Of a stretch of DNA of 32,506 nt, positions 22,343 to 30,259 are shown one piece after another. The DNA lies in NCBI GenBank assembly GCA_958438955.1, contig CAUBTS010000015.1:1-32506 (forward strand), in the 5' to 3' direction. The DNA comes from an uncultured Collinsella sp. GTDB lineage: Bacteria; Actinomycetota; Coriobacteriia; Coriobacteriales; Coriobacteriaceae. Numbering within the stretch: position 1 is the first letter of the stretch; each line of letters starts with the position of its first letter. The notes beneath the pieces were generated by a model, which made no database searches, was not told where the DNA came from, and saw only the letters and a program-made list of their open reading frames with translations. Made by a program: the position numbers and the translations under genes.

Positions 22343-23446
22343 ATGGCGACGATGAACGAAAAAGATTACTACGAGATTTTGGGTGTCTCCAAGGACGCCA
22401 CCTCGCGTGATATACAGAAAGCCTTCCAGCAAAAGGCCCGCAAGCTCCATCCGGACGTCAACAAAGAACCGGATGCCGAGGAAAAGTTCAAAGAGGTTTC
22501 CGAGGCCTATGCTGTGCTTTCGGACGAGCAGAAGCGTGCGCGCTACGACGCCATGCGCTCGGGCAATCCCTTTGCCGGCGCTCCCACGGCTTCGCCCTAT
22601 GGCGGCGGTTACGCCGGCAGCGCGGGCTACGGCAATCCCTTTGAGGGCGGCTTTCCCTTTGGTGGCGCCTGGGGTCAGCCGCGTCGCGGGCAGGCTGCCT
22701 ATAATCCCGAGAACGGCGCCAACGTGGTCGTCGATATTAAGCTCGACGCCAAGGAGGCCAAGGGCGGTGCCCGCAAGACCGTCCGCTATACGCGCTTCGA
22801 TACCTGTGGTCACTGCGGCGGTTCGGGCTCTGTTTCGTCCGAGCATGCACATACCTGTCCGAGCTGCGGCGGTCGCGGCCACATCGATGTCGACCTGTCC
22901 TTTCTGTTTGGTGCCGGCACGTTCCAGTCTGTCTGCCCTGAGTGCGGTGGCTCCGGTAAGGTCGTCGCCGACCCCTGTCCCGATTGCGGCGGCAGCGGGC
23001 GAACCCGTGTGACCTCCGAGCAGACGATTGAGTTTCCCGCCGGCACGCACGATGGCGACGAGGTCCGTATTGGCGGCATGGGTCACGCCGGCACCAACGG
23101 CGCCTCTGGCGGTGATCTGGTCGGTCGGGCCCATGTTGAGGCCGAGCGCCTGGAAGGCAAGGCCCGTACCGGTTTTTACCTGATGGGCATCGTGGCGCCG
23201 TTTTTGGTGCTATCGGCCATCTCGGGCGTGTTCTCGGCCTTTGCCGTGATGTGCTTTATTCCGTTTGCCATGGGCCTGTTCATGGTGCTCTCGGACGGCG
23301 TGCTGCACCGCAGCCTGCTGTGGTGGAAGCGCGGCGCGATGCAGTTTGCCAACGGTTTTGCCAACGGATTTATGTTTGCGCTCGTGTCGGTTTGGTTTGC
23401 GAGCTGCTCGCAACGTGCCATGCTTTCGCCCTACGCAATGCAATAA
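22343..23446 (+). CDS. Membrane-anchored DnaJ-like protein with zinc fingers
   Basis: 367 residues. J domain at 7-70 with HPD at 36-38; Gly/Phe-rich region about 73-115; first C-terminal domain in two parts (about 125-150 and 223-268); four zinc-finger repeats CxxCxGxG at C155/C158, C172/C175, C198/C201 and C212/C215. After EAERLEGKARTG (about 277) the normal second substrate-binding and dimerisation domain is missing; instead come about three hydrophobic segments (near 278-298, 299-317 and 339-355) and a short tail. A cytoplasmic J domain tethered to the membrane is inferred; it could bring DnaK to membrane or secretory clients. ATG 22343 has AGGAGG 9 nt upstream. It sits where hrcA is usually found and next to a full-length DnaJ. 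Confidence 0.88.
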   Translation: MATMNEKDYYEILGVSKDATSRDIQKAFQQKARKLHPDVNKEPDAEEKFKEVSEAYAVLSDEQKRARYDAMRSGNPFAGAPTASPYGGGYAGSAGYGNPFEGGFPFGGAWGQPRRGQAAYNPENGANVVVDIKLDAKEAKGGARKTVRYTRFDTCGHCGGSGSVSSEHAHTCPSCGGRGHIDVDLSFLFGAGTFQSVCPECGGSGKVVADPCPDCGGSGRTRVTSEQTIEFPAGTHDGDEVRIGGMGHAGTNGASGGDLVGRAHVEAERLEGKARTGFYLMGIVAPFLVLSAISGVFSAFAVMCFIPFAMGLFMVLSDGVLHRSLLWWKRGAMQFANGFANGFMFALVSVWFASCSQRAMLSPYAMQ

Positions 23447-23460
23447 CATCAAACCCTCTG

Positions 23461-23488
23461 TTTGCGGCCGGCCCAGCTTGGGTATAGG
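23461..23488 (+). promoter_or_regulatory. Possible promoter of the second dnaJ
   Basis: TTTGCG (23461-23466), 16 nt, TATAGG (23483-23488), about 40 nt before the start. It would allow the full-length DnaJ to be expressed apart from the membrane form. Confidence 0.35.
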
Positions 23489-23527
23489 ACGCACTGTGAC
23501 AATAATGAAAGTCGGAAGGATTCGGTC

Positions 23528-24676
23528 GTGTCGGAAAATAGGGATTACTACGAGGTGCTTGGCGTCGACAAGGATGCCGACGCGCGGACGATTAAGCGCG
23601 CGTTTCTAAAGAAGGCCCGTACCGTACACCCGGACGTTTCGGACGACCCCGAGGCCGAGGCTAAGTTCAAAGAGCTCAACGAGGCATATTCCGTTCTTTC
23701 CGATGAGCAGAAGCGTGCTAACTACGACCGTTACGGCACTGCCGACGGCCCCGGTGGCTCCGGCTACGTCGATATCAACGATATCTTTGGTGGCATGGGC
23801 ATGGACGACTTGTTCTCGTCGTTCTTTGGCGGCGGTGCCGGCGGTGGCGCCCGCAGCCGTCGTGAGCGTCGTCGCGGACGTGATATGGCCATCTCGCTTT
23901 CGGTGACGCTCGAGGAGGCGGCGCTCGGCTGCAAAAAGACAATCAGCTATGACCGCCTTGCTCCTTGCGAGGACTGCAATGGCACCGGTAGGGCAGAGGG
24001 CGCACAGGAAAAGCAGTGCGGCCGCTGCCACGGTACGGGCTACGTCACGACGGTTCAGCGATCGTTTTTGGGCCAGGTTCAGTCTTCCTCGCCTTGCCCC
24101 GACTGCCATGGCGAGGGCACGGTTATCGATCATCCCTGCGAGACCTGCGACGGTCAAGGCCGCACGCCTTCGCACGAAAAGATCGACATCGATATTCCCG
24201 CCGGCGTTTCGACCGGTCGCCAGCTGCGCGTGAGCGGCTTTGGCGAGGCTGGCCTTCGCGGCGAGCCCTCGGGCGACCTGATCGTCAACGTGCGCGTCGC
24301 CGACCACGAGCGTTTTAAGCGCAACGGTGACGACCTGTACCTCGTGAGCGATATTTCGATTGCGCAGGCAGCGCTCGGCTGCGAGATCGAGGTCGAGGGC
24401 ATTATGCCCGACGAGGTCGTTAAGGTGACGGTTCCCGCCGGCGCCCAGTACGGCGACACCGTGAGCGTCAATAATTACGGCATGCCGCGCATTGGCGGTG
24501 GCGGTTCGCGTGGTCGCCTGATCGTGCAACTGCGCGTGGTCGTTCCCACCAATCTTTCCAATAAGCAACGCGAGCTGCTCCGTGCTTTTGCCGATGAGAT
24601 GGGCGATGACGTCGCTTCCGGTAAGAAGTCGGTGACCGACCGTATCAAGAGTGCCCTCGACGATATCCTCGATTAA
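23528..24676 (+). CDS. dnaJ: Chaperone protein DnaJ (type I)
   Basis: 382 residues, full-length Hsp40. J domain 6-70 with HPD in RTVHPDVS; short Gly-rich linker with GFG-like FFGGGAGGGARS (about 98-109); four CxxCxGxG zinc repeats (CEDCNGTG, CGRCHGTG, CPDCHGEG, CETCDGQG); both C-terminal substrate domains and dimerisation tail are present. It stimulates DnaK ATPase and hands over unfolded proteins. GTG 23528 is preceded by AAGGA with 7 nt spacing; an upstream in-frame ATG at 23462 lies over the promoter and is rejected. dnaK and grpE are not adjacent. mtaB follows after 9 nt with its own AAGGAG. Confidence 0.96.
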   Translation: MSENRDYYEVLGVDKDADARTIKRAFLKKARTVHPDVSDDPEAEAKFKELNEAYSVLSDEQKRANYDRYGTADGPGGSGYVDINDIFGGMGMDDLFSSFFGGGAGGGARSRRERRRGRDMAISLSVTLEEAALGCKKTISYDRLAPCEDCNGTGRAEGAQEKQCGRCHGTGYVTTVQRSFLGQVQSSSPCPDCHGEGTVIDHPCETCDGQGRTPSHEKIDIDIPAGVSTGRQLRVSGFGEAGLRGEPSGDLIVNVRVADHERFKRNGDDLYLVSDISIAQAALGCEIEVEGIMPDEVVKVTVPAGAQYGDTVSVNNYGMPRIGGGGSRGRLIVQLRVVVPTNLSNKQRELLRAFADEMGDDVASGKKSVTDRIKSALDDILD

Positions 24677-24685
24677 GGAGCCCGC

Positions 24686-25978
24686 GTGCTCGCACCCCAT
24701 ATTTCCGTCGTCAACCTCGGCTGCCGTGTCAACCGGGTTGAGTCTGACCGTATCACTGCCGATCTTATGCGCCTGGGATTTGCTATTGTGGAGCCCCAGG
24801 ATGCCGATCTGATCGTCATTAACACTTGTGCCGTTACGGGCGAGGCCGAGGCTAAGACCCGTAAGGCCGTCCGTCATGCGCTGGCCCATCCAAACGAGCC
24901 CTATGTGGTCGTGACCGGATGCGTGGTCAATTTGCATCCCGAGGAGCTGTCGGAGCTTTCGGATCGCGTGATTGCCGAGCCGTCCAAGATCGATGTCGCC
25001 GAACGTGTTTGCGAGGTGCTGGGTGTTGAGTCCGATAGCGTTCCCGCCTGCAGCGATGGCGAGGTGGTCGATGCGCTCGGTCGTTCGCGGCTGGGCGTGA
25101 AGATCCAGGACGGCTGCAACCATCGCTGCACCTATTGCATTGTGTGGAAGGCGCGAGGCCCCGAGCGTTCCGTGCCTGTCGAGTCCGTGCTCGAGCAGGT
25201 GCGCGAGGCCCAGGAGGCCGGTGTGCCCGAGGTGGTGCTGACCGGTGTGAACCTGGGTGCCTACGATGGCAAGAGCGCGACCGACGAGCACGTCGAAATC
25301 GATGAGCTGCTCGAGGCCATCATGGAGCGCACGTCTATTCCGCATGTGCGCATTTCCTCGGTCGAGCCCATGGATATCTCCGAGCGCCTGCTTAAGGTTA
25401 TGGCGCGCTACCCGCAGCGTATCGCCCCGTTTTTGCACCTGCCCGTGCAGTCCGGCTGCACGGCGACCCTGCATCGCATGGGCCGTCCCTATAGCGCCGA
25501 AGCCTTTGAGGACACGGTGCGTATGATTCGCGCCAACTTGCCCCAGGCGTCCCTTTCGTGCGATGTCATCGTCGGTTTTCCTGGTGAGACGGACGAGGAG
25601 TTCGAGGAGTCGCTGGCGCTGTGCCGCCGTGTGGGTTTCTCGCGTATGCACGTGTTCCGCTACAGCAAGCGTCCCGGCACCCTTGCCGCCGATATGCCCG
25701 ACCAGGTGCCGCCCGAGGTTATGGCCGAGCGCAGCCGTCGTATGCGAGCCGCCGCACAGGAGCTCGCTATTGCCGACGCTCGTCGTCGCGTGGGCACGGT
25801 CGAGCGTGCCGTGCTCGAGTATGGTGACAACCTGACGCTTGGCTCGTTCCATCATGCCCGTCTTGACGATACCTGTGGACTTACAGCCCCGTGCCTGCTC
25901 GATGTTGCTATCATCGGAGTCGATGATTCCGGCTTGGTCCATGCACGCAGGGAGGTTCATGGAAGCCTCGAAGATTAG
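24686..25978 (+). CDS. mtaB: tRNA t6A37 methylthiotransferase MtaB
   Basis: 430 residues. A methylthiotransferase N-terminal domain has the three cluster cysteines C13 (NLGCRVN), C48 (NTCAVT) and C79 (VTGC); the radical SAM cluster is C144, C148, C151 (CNHRCTYC); a C-terminal TRAM-like part ends the protein. It adds a methylthio group to t6A at tRNA position 37. LGCRVNxxES and the KTRKAVRHA segment are closer to MtaB than to MiaB or RimO. GTG start with AAGGAG 5 nt upstream. Its last 20 nt overlap phoH. Confidence 0.93.
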   Translation: MLAPHISVVNLGCRVNRVESDRITADLMRLGFAIVEPQDADLIVINTCAVTGEAEAKTRKAVRHALAHPNEPYVVVTGCVVNLHPEELSELSDRVIAEPSKIDVAERVCEVLGVESDSVPACSDGEVVDALGRSRLGVKIQDGCNHRCTYCIVWKARGPERSVPVESVLEQVREAQEAGVPEVVLTGVNLGAYDGKSATDEHVEIDELLEAIMERTSIPHVRISSVEPMDISERLLKVMARYPQRIAPFLHLPVQSGCTATLHRMGRPYSAEAFEDTVRMIRANLPQASLSCDVIVGFPGETDEEFEESLALCRRVGFSRMHVFRYSKRPGTLAADMPDQVPPEVMAERSRRMRAAAQELAIADARRRVGTVERAVLEYGDNLTLGSFHHARLDDTCGLTAPCLLDVAIIGVDDSGLVHARREVHGSLED

Positions 25979-26945
25979 ACTTACCGTTCCCGAGGGAATT
26001 GATCCCTCATGCGTTTTGGGCGCCGGCGACGGCGTCCTTCGCGCGCTCGAGAGCTTGGTTCGCGCCCATGTGGTCGCCCGTGGCGATAGCATCGCCGTGT
26101 GCGGTGACCCGGACGAGGTCGAACTCGTGGCGCGTTTTTTCGAACACGCTTTTCGCGAGGCGGCCGCCGGGCGCACGCTGTCTGCCGACGATGTCTCTCG
26201 CTGCCTGGTCGTCTTGCGCGACGGTGAGCACGAGGCTACGTCGCTTCGCGATGACGTGCTGCTTTCGTATCGCGGTCGTGCCATTCGCCCCAAAACGCTC
26301 GGGCAAAAGCGCTATGTGGATGCCATTCGCTCGCATACCATCACGTTTGGCTTGGGTCCTGCCGGTACCGGTAAGACCTATCTGGCCATGGCGCTCGCCG
26401 TTGCCGCGCTCAAGCGTCACGAGGTGGGCCGTTTGATCTTGACGCGTCCGGTTGTCGAGGCGGGGGAGAATCTGGGCTTTTTGCCCGGTACCCTTGAGGA
26501 AAAGATCGACCCCTACATGCGTCCGCTCTACGACGCCCTTTTTGACATGATGGATCGCGAGCGCACCGATGAGCTCATGGAGCGCGGCGTGATCGAGATC
26601 GCCCCGCTTGCCTACATGCGCGGCCGCACGCTGAGCGACGCCTTCGTGGTGCTCGACGAGGCCCAAAATACCACGCCCGAGCAGATGAAGATGTTTCTGA
26701 CGCGCCTGGGCTTTAACTCCAAGTTTGTGATTACCGGCGACCTGAGCCAGCGTGACCTGGTGGGCCGTCGTGGTGGCTTGGCGGATGTCGAGAAGATTTT
26801 GGGCCGTGTCGACGATGTCGCATTTTCTCACCTCGAGCGTGCCGACGTGGTGCGCCATGCCCTGGTGGGACGTATCGTCGAGGCATATGATGCTTATGAT
26901 GACGTGCGCGAGCAGCGCCCGCGCGACCGAAAGGAGTCCCGTTGA
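25959..26945 (+). CDS. phoH: PhoH family ATPase
   Basis: 328 residues. N-terminal small domain (1-105), then a PhoH ATPase core with P-loop GPAGTGKT (133-140), RPVVEAGENLGFLPG and Walker B VVLDEAQNTTPEQMKMFLTR. The family is tied to RNA metabolism and is almost always next to ybeY, as here. ATG 25959 has AGGGAGG directly upstream and begins inside mtaB; the longer frame from 25839 lies over mtaB and is rejected. ybeY starts on the stop codon (TTGA overlap). Confidence 0.94.
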   Translation: MEASKIRLTVPEGIDPSCVLGAGDGVLRALESLVRAHVVARGDSIAVCGDPDEVELVARFFEHAFREAAAGRTLSADDVSRCLVVLRDGEHEATSLRDDVLLSYRGRAIRPKTLGQKRYVDAIRSHTITFGLGPAGTGKTYLAMALAVAALKRHEVGRLILTRPVVEAGENLGFLPGTLEEKIDPYMRPLYDALFDMMDRERTDELMERGVIEIAPLAYMRGRTLSDAFVVLDEAQNTTPEQMKMFLTRLGFNSKFVITGDLSQRDLVGRRGGLADVEKILGRVDDVAFSHLERADVVRHALVGRIVEAYDAYDDVREQRPRDRKESR

Positions 26946-27451
26946 GTGTATTGATCAGCAACGATGCCGAGCTCGATACGCTGCTCGACGCGCAGGAGGT
27001 AGAACACATCTGCGAGGTCGTGCTTGCCGCCGAAGGCGTTGAGCGTGAAGTCGAGATTTCCCTTTCGTATGTCGACGAGGACGAGATGCACGAGCTCAAC
27101 CACGAGTGGCGCGGTATCGACCGCACCACCGATGTCCTCTCGTTTGAATGCGACTCGGCCTTTGACGAGGATATTCCCGCCGACGAGACGCTTGAGCTTG
27201 GCGATATCATCCTGGCCCCGCAAGTCATTGCCCGTCAGGCCCCCGGCTTTGGCAATGCCCCTGCCGACGAGTGCCGCCTGATGCTCGTGCATGGCATGCT
27301 GCACCTGCTGGGCTATGACCACATCGAGGACGACGAGGCCGAGGTCATGGAGGCCCGCGAGGACGCCATCCTGCGCGATCTGGCGCTCGAGCGCGGCGAG
27401 GACCCCAAGCTGGTCCACGTCGGCCCCATCACCAACCACGCCCACGACTAG
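26942..27451 (+). CDS. ybeY: Endoribonuclease YbeY
   Basis: 169 residues. Zinc-dependent RNase for 16S rRNA 3'-end processing and ribosome quality control. The motif HGMLHLLGYDH gives ligands H117, H121 and H127; RTTDVLSFEC is the other family stretch. The rare TTG start at 26942 is supported by AAGGAG (26931-26936) at 5 nt spacing and by the 4-nt overlap with phoH; no better ATG or GTG occurs before the conserved region. Confidence 0.94.
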   Translation: MSVLISNDAELDTLLDAQEVEHICEVVLAAEGVEREVEISLSYVDEDEMHELNHEWRGIDRTTDVLSFECDSAFDEDIPADETLELGDIILAPQVIARQAPGFGNAPADECRLMLVHGMLHLLGYDHIEDDEAEVMEAREDAILRDLALERGEDPKLVHVGPITNHAHD

Positions 27452-27460
27452 GAGCCGTCT

Positions 27461-27838
27461 ATGATTCCCGGATCGAACAAGGACCATCCGTCCTTCTTAA
27501 AGTCGTTCTCCTACGCCATGGAGGGCTTCGTCACCGCCGTCAAGACCGAGCGCAATATTAAGGTCATGCTCGTTGCGGGCGTGTGCACCGTCATTGCCGG
27601 CTGCATCGTGGGGCTCGACATTGCCGAGTGGGCCACGATTATCATCTGTTGTGGCCTGGTGATTCACGGCGAGCTATGCAACACCGCCATGGAGGCGATT
27701 GTCGATCTGGCGACCCAGGAGCTCCATCCGCTGGCAAAGCGCGCGAAGGATATCGCCGCCGCCTCCGTATACGTTCTTTCCATCACCGCCGCGATTGTGG
27801 GCTTGCTGGTATTTGCCCACGCGCTCGGCTTTATCTAG
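27461..27838 (+). CDS. dgkA: Diacylglycerol / undecaprenol kinase
   Basis: 125-residue integral membrane kinase with about three helices (near 34-52, 55-69 and 98-120). The catalytic and metal region is HGELCNTAMEAIVDLA (E71, N74, E78, D82) followed by KRAKDIAAASV (D97). Gram-positive members mainly phosphorylate undecaprenol, feeding the lipid carrier for cell-wall synthesis; that specificity is inferred. Found between ybeY and era as in many Firmicutes and Coriobacteria. Confidence 0.92.
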   Translation: MIPGSNKDHPSFLKSFSYAMEGFVTAVKTERNIKVMLVAGVCTVIAGCIVGLDIAEWATIIICCGLVIHGELCNTAMEAIVDLATQELHPLAKRAKDIAAASVYVLSITAAIVGLLVFAHALGFI

Positions 27839-27850
27839 AAAGGGATTTTC

Positions 27851-28927
27851 ATGTCCGACACTATGCAGCCTATCGATGAAATTTTGGACGACGAGGTCCT
27901 GGATGCGGCGGATGCCGAAGCGGCCGAAGCATACGAGGAAGTCGAGGAATTCGATCCGTTTGAGGGCATGAGCGACGAGGAGCTCGACGCCCTGTGCGAC
28001 GAGGACGATAGCCTCGCGGGCTTTGGCGACGTTGAACCCGGTTTTCGCAGCGGCTTCGTAGCCCTGGTCGGACGCCCCAACGCCGGCAAGTCCACGCTGC
28101 TCAACGCCTGCTATGGCAAAAAGGTCGCCATCACCTCGCCGGTGGCACAGACGACCCGCCGTCGCATGCGCGCCGTCGTCAACCGTCCCGGCTACCAGCT
28201 GGTCTTTGTCGATACCCCGGGTATTCATAAGCCCAAGGACGGCCTGGGGTCCGAGCTCAACAAGAGCGCACTGTTCGAGTTGAACGATGTCGACGTCGTC
28301 GCGTTTTTGATTGATGCCACCAAGCCCATCGGCAGGGGAGACGCCTGGGTTGCCGAGCGTGTCAGATGCGCTCGTTGCAAGAAGGTCCTGGTGCTCACCA
28401 AGGCCGATGAGGCCGACCCCGCACAGGTCATGGAGCAGCTTAAGGCTGCCCACGAGCTTATGGAATATGACGACGAGATTGTGACGTCGTCGGTTAAGAA
28501 CTTCAACGTCGATGCCTTTATAGAGACCGTTGCGCACTTTTTGCCTGAGGGTCCGCGTTGGTTCCCCGAGGACATGGGTACTGACGCTTCCGATGAGACG
28601 CTCGTTGCCGAGTTTGTGCGCGAGAAGGTCTTGCGCCGCACCCGTGATGAGATTCCGCACTCCGTTGGCGTGATCTGCGATGCGCTCGAGCAGACCAAGA
28701 AGGTGCTGCGCGTGCACGCCACCATTTACGTCGAGCGCGAGGGCCAAAAGGGCATCATCATCGGCAAGGGCGGCGAGATGATCAAGCATATCGGTATCGA
28801 CGCCCGACGCGATCTTGAACGCATTTTTGGCACGCAGGTCTTTTTGGAGCTGGACGTGAAGGTCAAGGCCGGCTGGCGTGACGACGAGGCCCAGATTCGC
28901 CGCTTTGGCTACAACGCCGAGGACTAA
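27851..28927 (+). CDS. era: GTPase Era with acidic N-terminal extension
   Basis: 358 residues against about 300 in most Era proteins. The GTPase domain has GRPNAGKS (74-81), the DTPGIH motif and TKAD; the C-terminal KH domain contains GIIIGKGGEMIKHIG (from 301). Era binds the 3' end of 16S rRNA and links 30S assembly to the cell cycle. The first 65 residues are an extra segment with 25 acidic and no basic residues in the first 60. The ATG at 27851 has AAAGGGA nearby; a start at M40 would remove most of the extension but has no ribosome-binding site that I can see. Followed by recO after 15 nt. Confidence 0.96.
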   Translation: MSDTMQPIDEILDDEVLDAADAEAAEAYEEVEEFDPFEGMSDEELDALCDEDDSLAGFGDVEPGFRSGFVALVGRPNAGKSTLLNACYGKKVAITSPVAQTTRRRMRAVVNRPGYQLVFVDTPGIHKPKDGLGSELNKSALFELNDVDVVAFLIDATKPIGRGDAWVAERVRCARCKKVLVLTKADEADPAQVMEQLKAAHELMEYDDEIVTSSVKNFNVDAFIETVAHFLPEGPRWFPEDMGTDASDETLVAEFVREKVLRRTRDEIPHSVGVICDALEQTKKVLRVHATIYVEREGQKGIIIGKGGEMIKHIGIDARRDLERIFGTQVFLELDVKVKAGWRDDEAQIRRFGYNAED

Positions 28928-28942
28928 GGACGCGCGGCGCGC

Positions 28943-29692
28943 ATGGCAGGCTCCCGGACATATCGCACCAAGGTGCTCGTCCTCGACAAGACGAAGCTCA
29001 AAGAGACCGACCTGATCTTGACGATGCTTGACGAGCGGGGGCGGCAGGTTCGTGCCGTGGCAAAGGGCGCCCGCAAACCCGGCGGACGCCTGGCTGCGCG
29101 CTGCGAGCTGTTCTGTACGGTCGATATGCTGCTCGCACATGGACGGTCACTCGACGTGGTTTCTCAGGCCGAGCTTATGGAGGCGCCGCTCGGCGCTGCG
29201 CCCGATTACGAGACGACCTGCGCCGCAAGCGCGATCGCCGAGGTCGCGCGCGTGTGCTCGTTCGAGGACGCCGAGGACCCGTTTGCCTTTGCTATAACGC
29301 AGCGAGCGCTTGCCCTGGTGGGCAGCGGGCTTGATACGGCACATATGGACCTACTTGTGGCGGCATATGTCTTTAAGCTGCTATCGCACGTTGGCTATCG
29401 TCCCGATTTTTCGGCCTGTGTGCTGTGCGGAGACCCCATGCTGTCGTATTTTTCAGCCCAGGCGGGCGGTCTCATGTGCGGGTCGTGCGCGTCGAGCGTT
29501 CCAGGTGCCGAACTGGTGTCGACCGGTGAGACCGCATGGCTGCGCGCCCTCATGTCCATGACCTTCGATGCGCTTATGGCCGAGAAAATCGACCCGCATA
29601 CGGCGGCGTTCTTGCTCGGGCTTTCGCATGTGTGGGCGGCGACGCATACCGACCAGCGCCTCCGTGCGATGGAATTCATGTTGGGTCGGTGA
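28943..29692 (+). CDS. recO: DNA repair protein RecO
   Basis: 249 residues. An N-terminal OB-fold (about 6-80, YRTKVLVLDKTKLKETDLILTML pattern, with KGARKPGGRL) and a helical domain with a zinc site C159, C162, C179, C182 (CVLC, CGSC). RecO anneals single strands and helps RecR load RecA in gap repair. Its place after era is conserved in many bacteria. It may also take part in transformation beside ComEA/ComEC, as an inference. Confidence 0.94.
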   Translation: MAGSRTYRTKVLVLDKTKLKETDLILTMLDERGRQVRAVAKGARKPGGRLAARCELFCTVDMLLAHGRSLDVVSQAELMEAPLGAAPDYETTCAASAIAEVARVCSFEDAEDPFAFAITQRALALVGSGLDTAHMDLLVAAYVFKLLSHVGYRPDFSACVLCGDPMLSYFSAQAGGLMCGSCASSVPGAELVSTGETAWLRALMSMTFDALMAEKIDPHTAAFLLGLSHVWAATHTDQRLRAMEFMLGR

Positions 29693-29716
29693 TGATGCGC
29701 AGGCGCGGGCTGCTTG

Positions 29717-29725
29717 TGGTAACAT
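29717..29725 (+). promoter_or_regulatory. Extended -10 promoter of rpsO
   Basis: TGGTAACAT fits TGnTAnnAT. A transcript from about 29732 would have a 100-nt leader before rpsO. Confidence 0.45.
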
Positions 29726-29740
29726 ACCGACCAGTTGGTA

Positions 29741-29810
29741 CCTCGACCTTGGTTGCTCGCTCCACCGGCGGCTTCCCAGTCCGAGGCGAATCGAGTCGCC
29801 CGATGGCGAC
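29741..29810 (+). promoter_or_regulatory. Structured rpsO leader, possible S15 binding site
   Basis: CCTCG (29741-29745) can pair with CGAGG (29782-29786), and GTCGCC (29795-29800) with GGCGAC (29805-29810) around a CGAT tetraloop, just before the ribosome-binding site. S15 represses its own mRNA through diverse leader structures in several phyla; binding here is inferred. Confidence 0.35.
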
Positions 29811-29830
29811 GCAAAACGAAAGGTGAAACA

Positions 29831-30109
29831 ATGACTGTTTCCAAAGAGCGCAAGGCGGAGCTGACTGCCCAGTTCGGTAACACCCCGGTCGACACCGGCA
29901 ACCCCAAGGTTCAGGTCGCCATCCTGTCCGAGCGCATCAAGGAGCTGACCGAGCACATGAAGTCCCACCAGAAGGACTTCCACACCCGTCGTGGCCTGCT
30001 CATGCTCGTCGGCCGTCGTCGTCGTCTTCTCTCCTACATCAAGAAGAACGACATCGTCGAGTACCGTGAGCTCATCAAGGCTCTGGGCATTCGCGACAAT
30101 ATTCAGTAG
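29831..30109 (+). CDS. rpsO: 30S ribosomal protein S15
   Basis: 92 residues, MTVSKERKAELTAQFG..., with VDTGNPKVQVAILSERI, H-x-K-DFHTRRGLLMLVGRRRRLL and YRELIKALGIRDNI, all invariant S15 features. It binds the central three-way junction of 16S rRNA early in 30S assembly. ATG 29831 has AAAGGTG upstream; an earlier in-frame start at 29735 is unconserved. It has its own promoter and terminator and precedes pnp, the usual gene pair. Confidence 0.98.
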   Translation: MTVSKERKAELTAQFGNTPVDTGNPKVQVAILSERIKELTEHMKSHQKDFHTRRGLLMLVGRRRRLLSYIKKNDIVEYRELIKALGIRDNIQ

Positions 30110-30125
30110 CGAACTTGTACATGCT

Positions 30126-30157
30126 AAGAGCGTCCTGCATGCGGGACGCTCTTTTTG
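30126..30157 (+). terminator. Intrinsic terminator after rpsO
   Basis: AAGAGCGTCC (30126-30135) pairs with GGACGCTCTT (30144-30153), 10 bp with an 8-nt loop, ending in TTTTT. Read-through into pnp may still occur, as in other bacteria. Confidence 0.88.
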
Positions 30158-30164
30158 TGTAAGG

Positions 30165-30246
30165 GCGTGAACAATCACGCTCTGAAGCGTGGCGGGGGCA
30201 GGGGGCCCGCGTCACATGAGAAGCCCGCAGGCAAGGGGCCTGTGGG
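30165..30246 (+). promoter_or_regulatory. Hairpins in the pnp leader
   Basis: GCGTGA/TCACGC (30165-30180, loop ACAA) and CCCGCAGGC/GCCTGTGGG (30224-30246, one G-T pair, 5-nt loop) lie before the strong AAGGAG of pnp. In E. coli PNPase controls its own mRNA through a leader duplex cut by RNase III; a similar role here is inference. No clear pnp promoter was found. Confidence 0.35.
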
Positions 30247-30259
30247 GTAAAGGAGAACA

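Noticed and set aside
23606..26293. Open frame of 895 codons on the minus strand
   Set aside because: Antisense to dnaJ, mtaB and the start of phoH; no recognisable domain and typical shadow composition.
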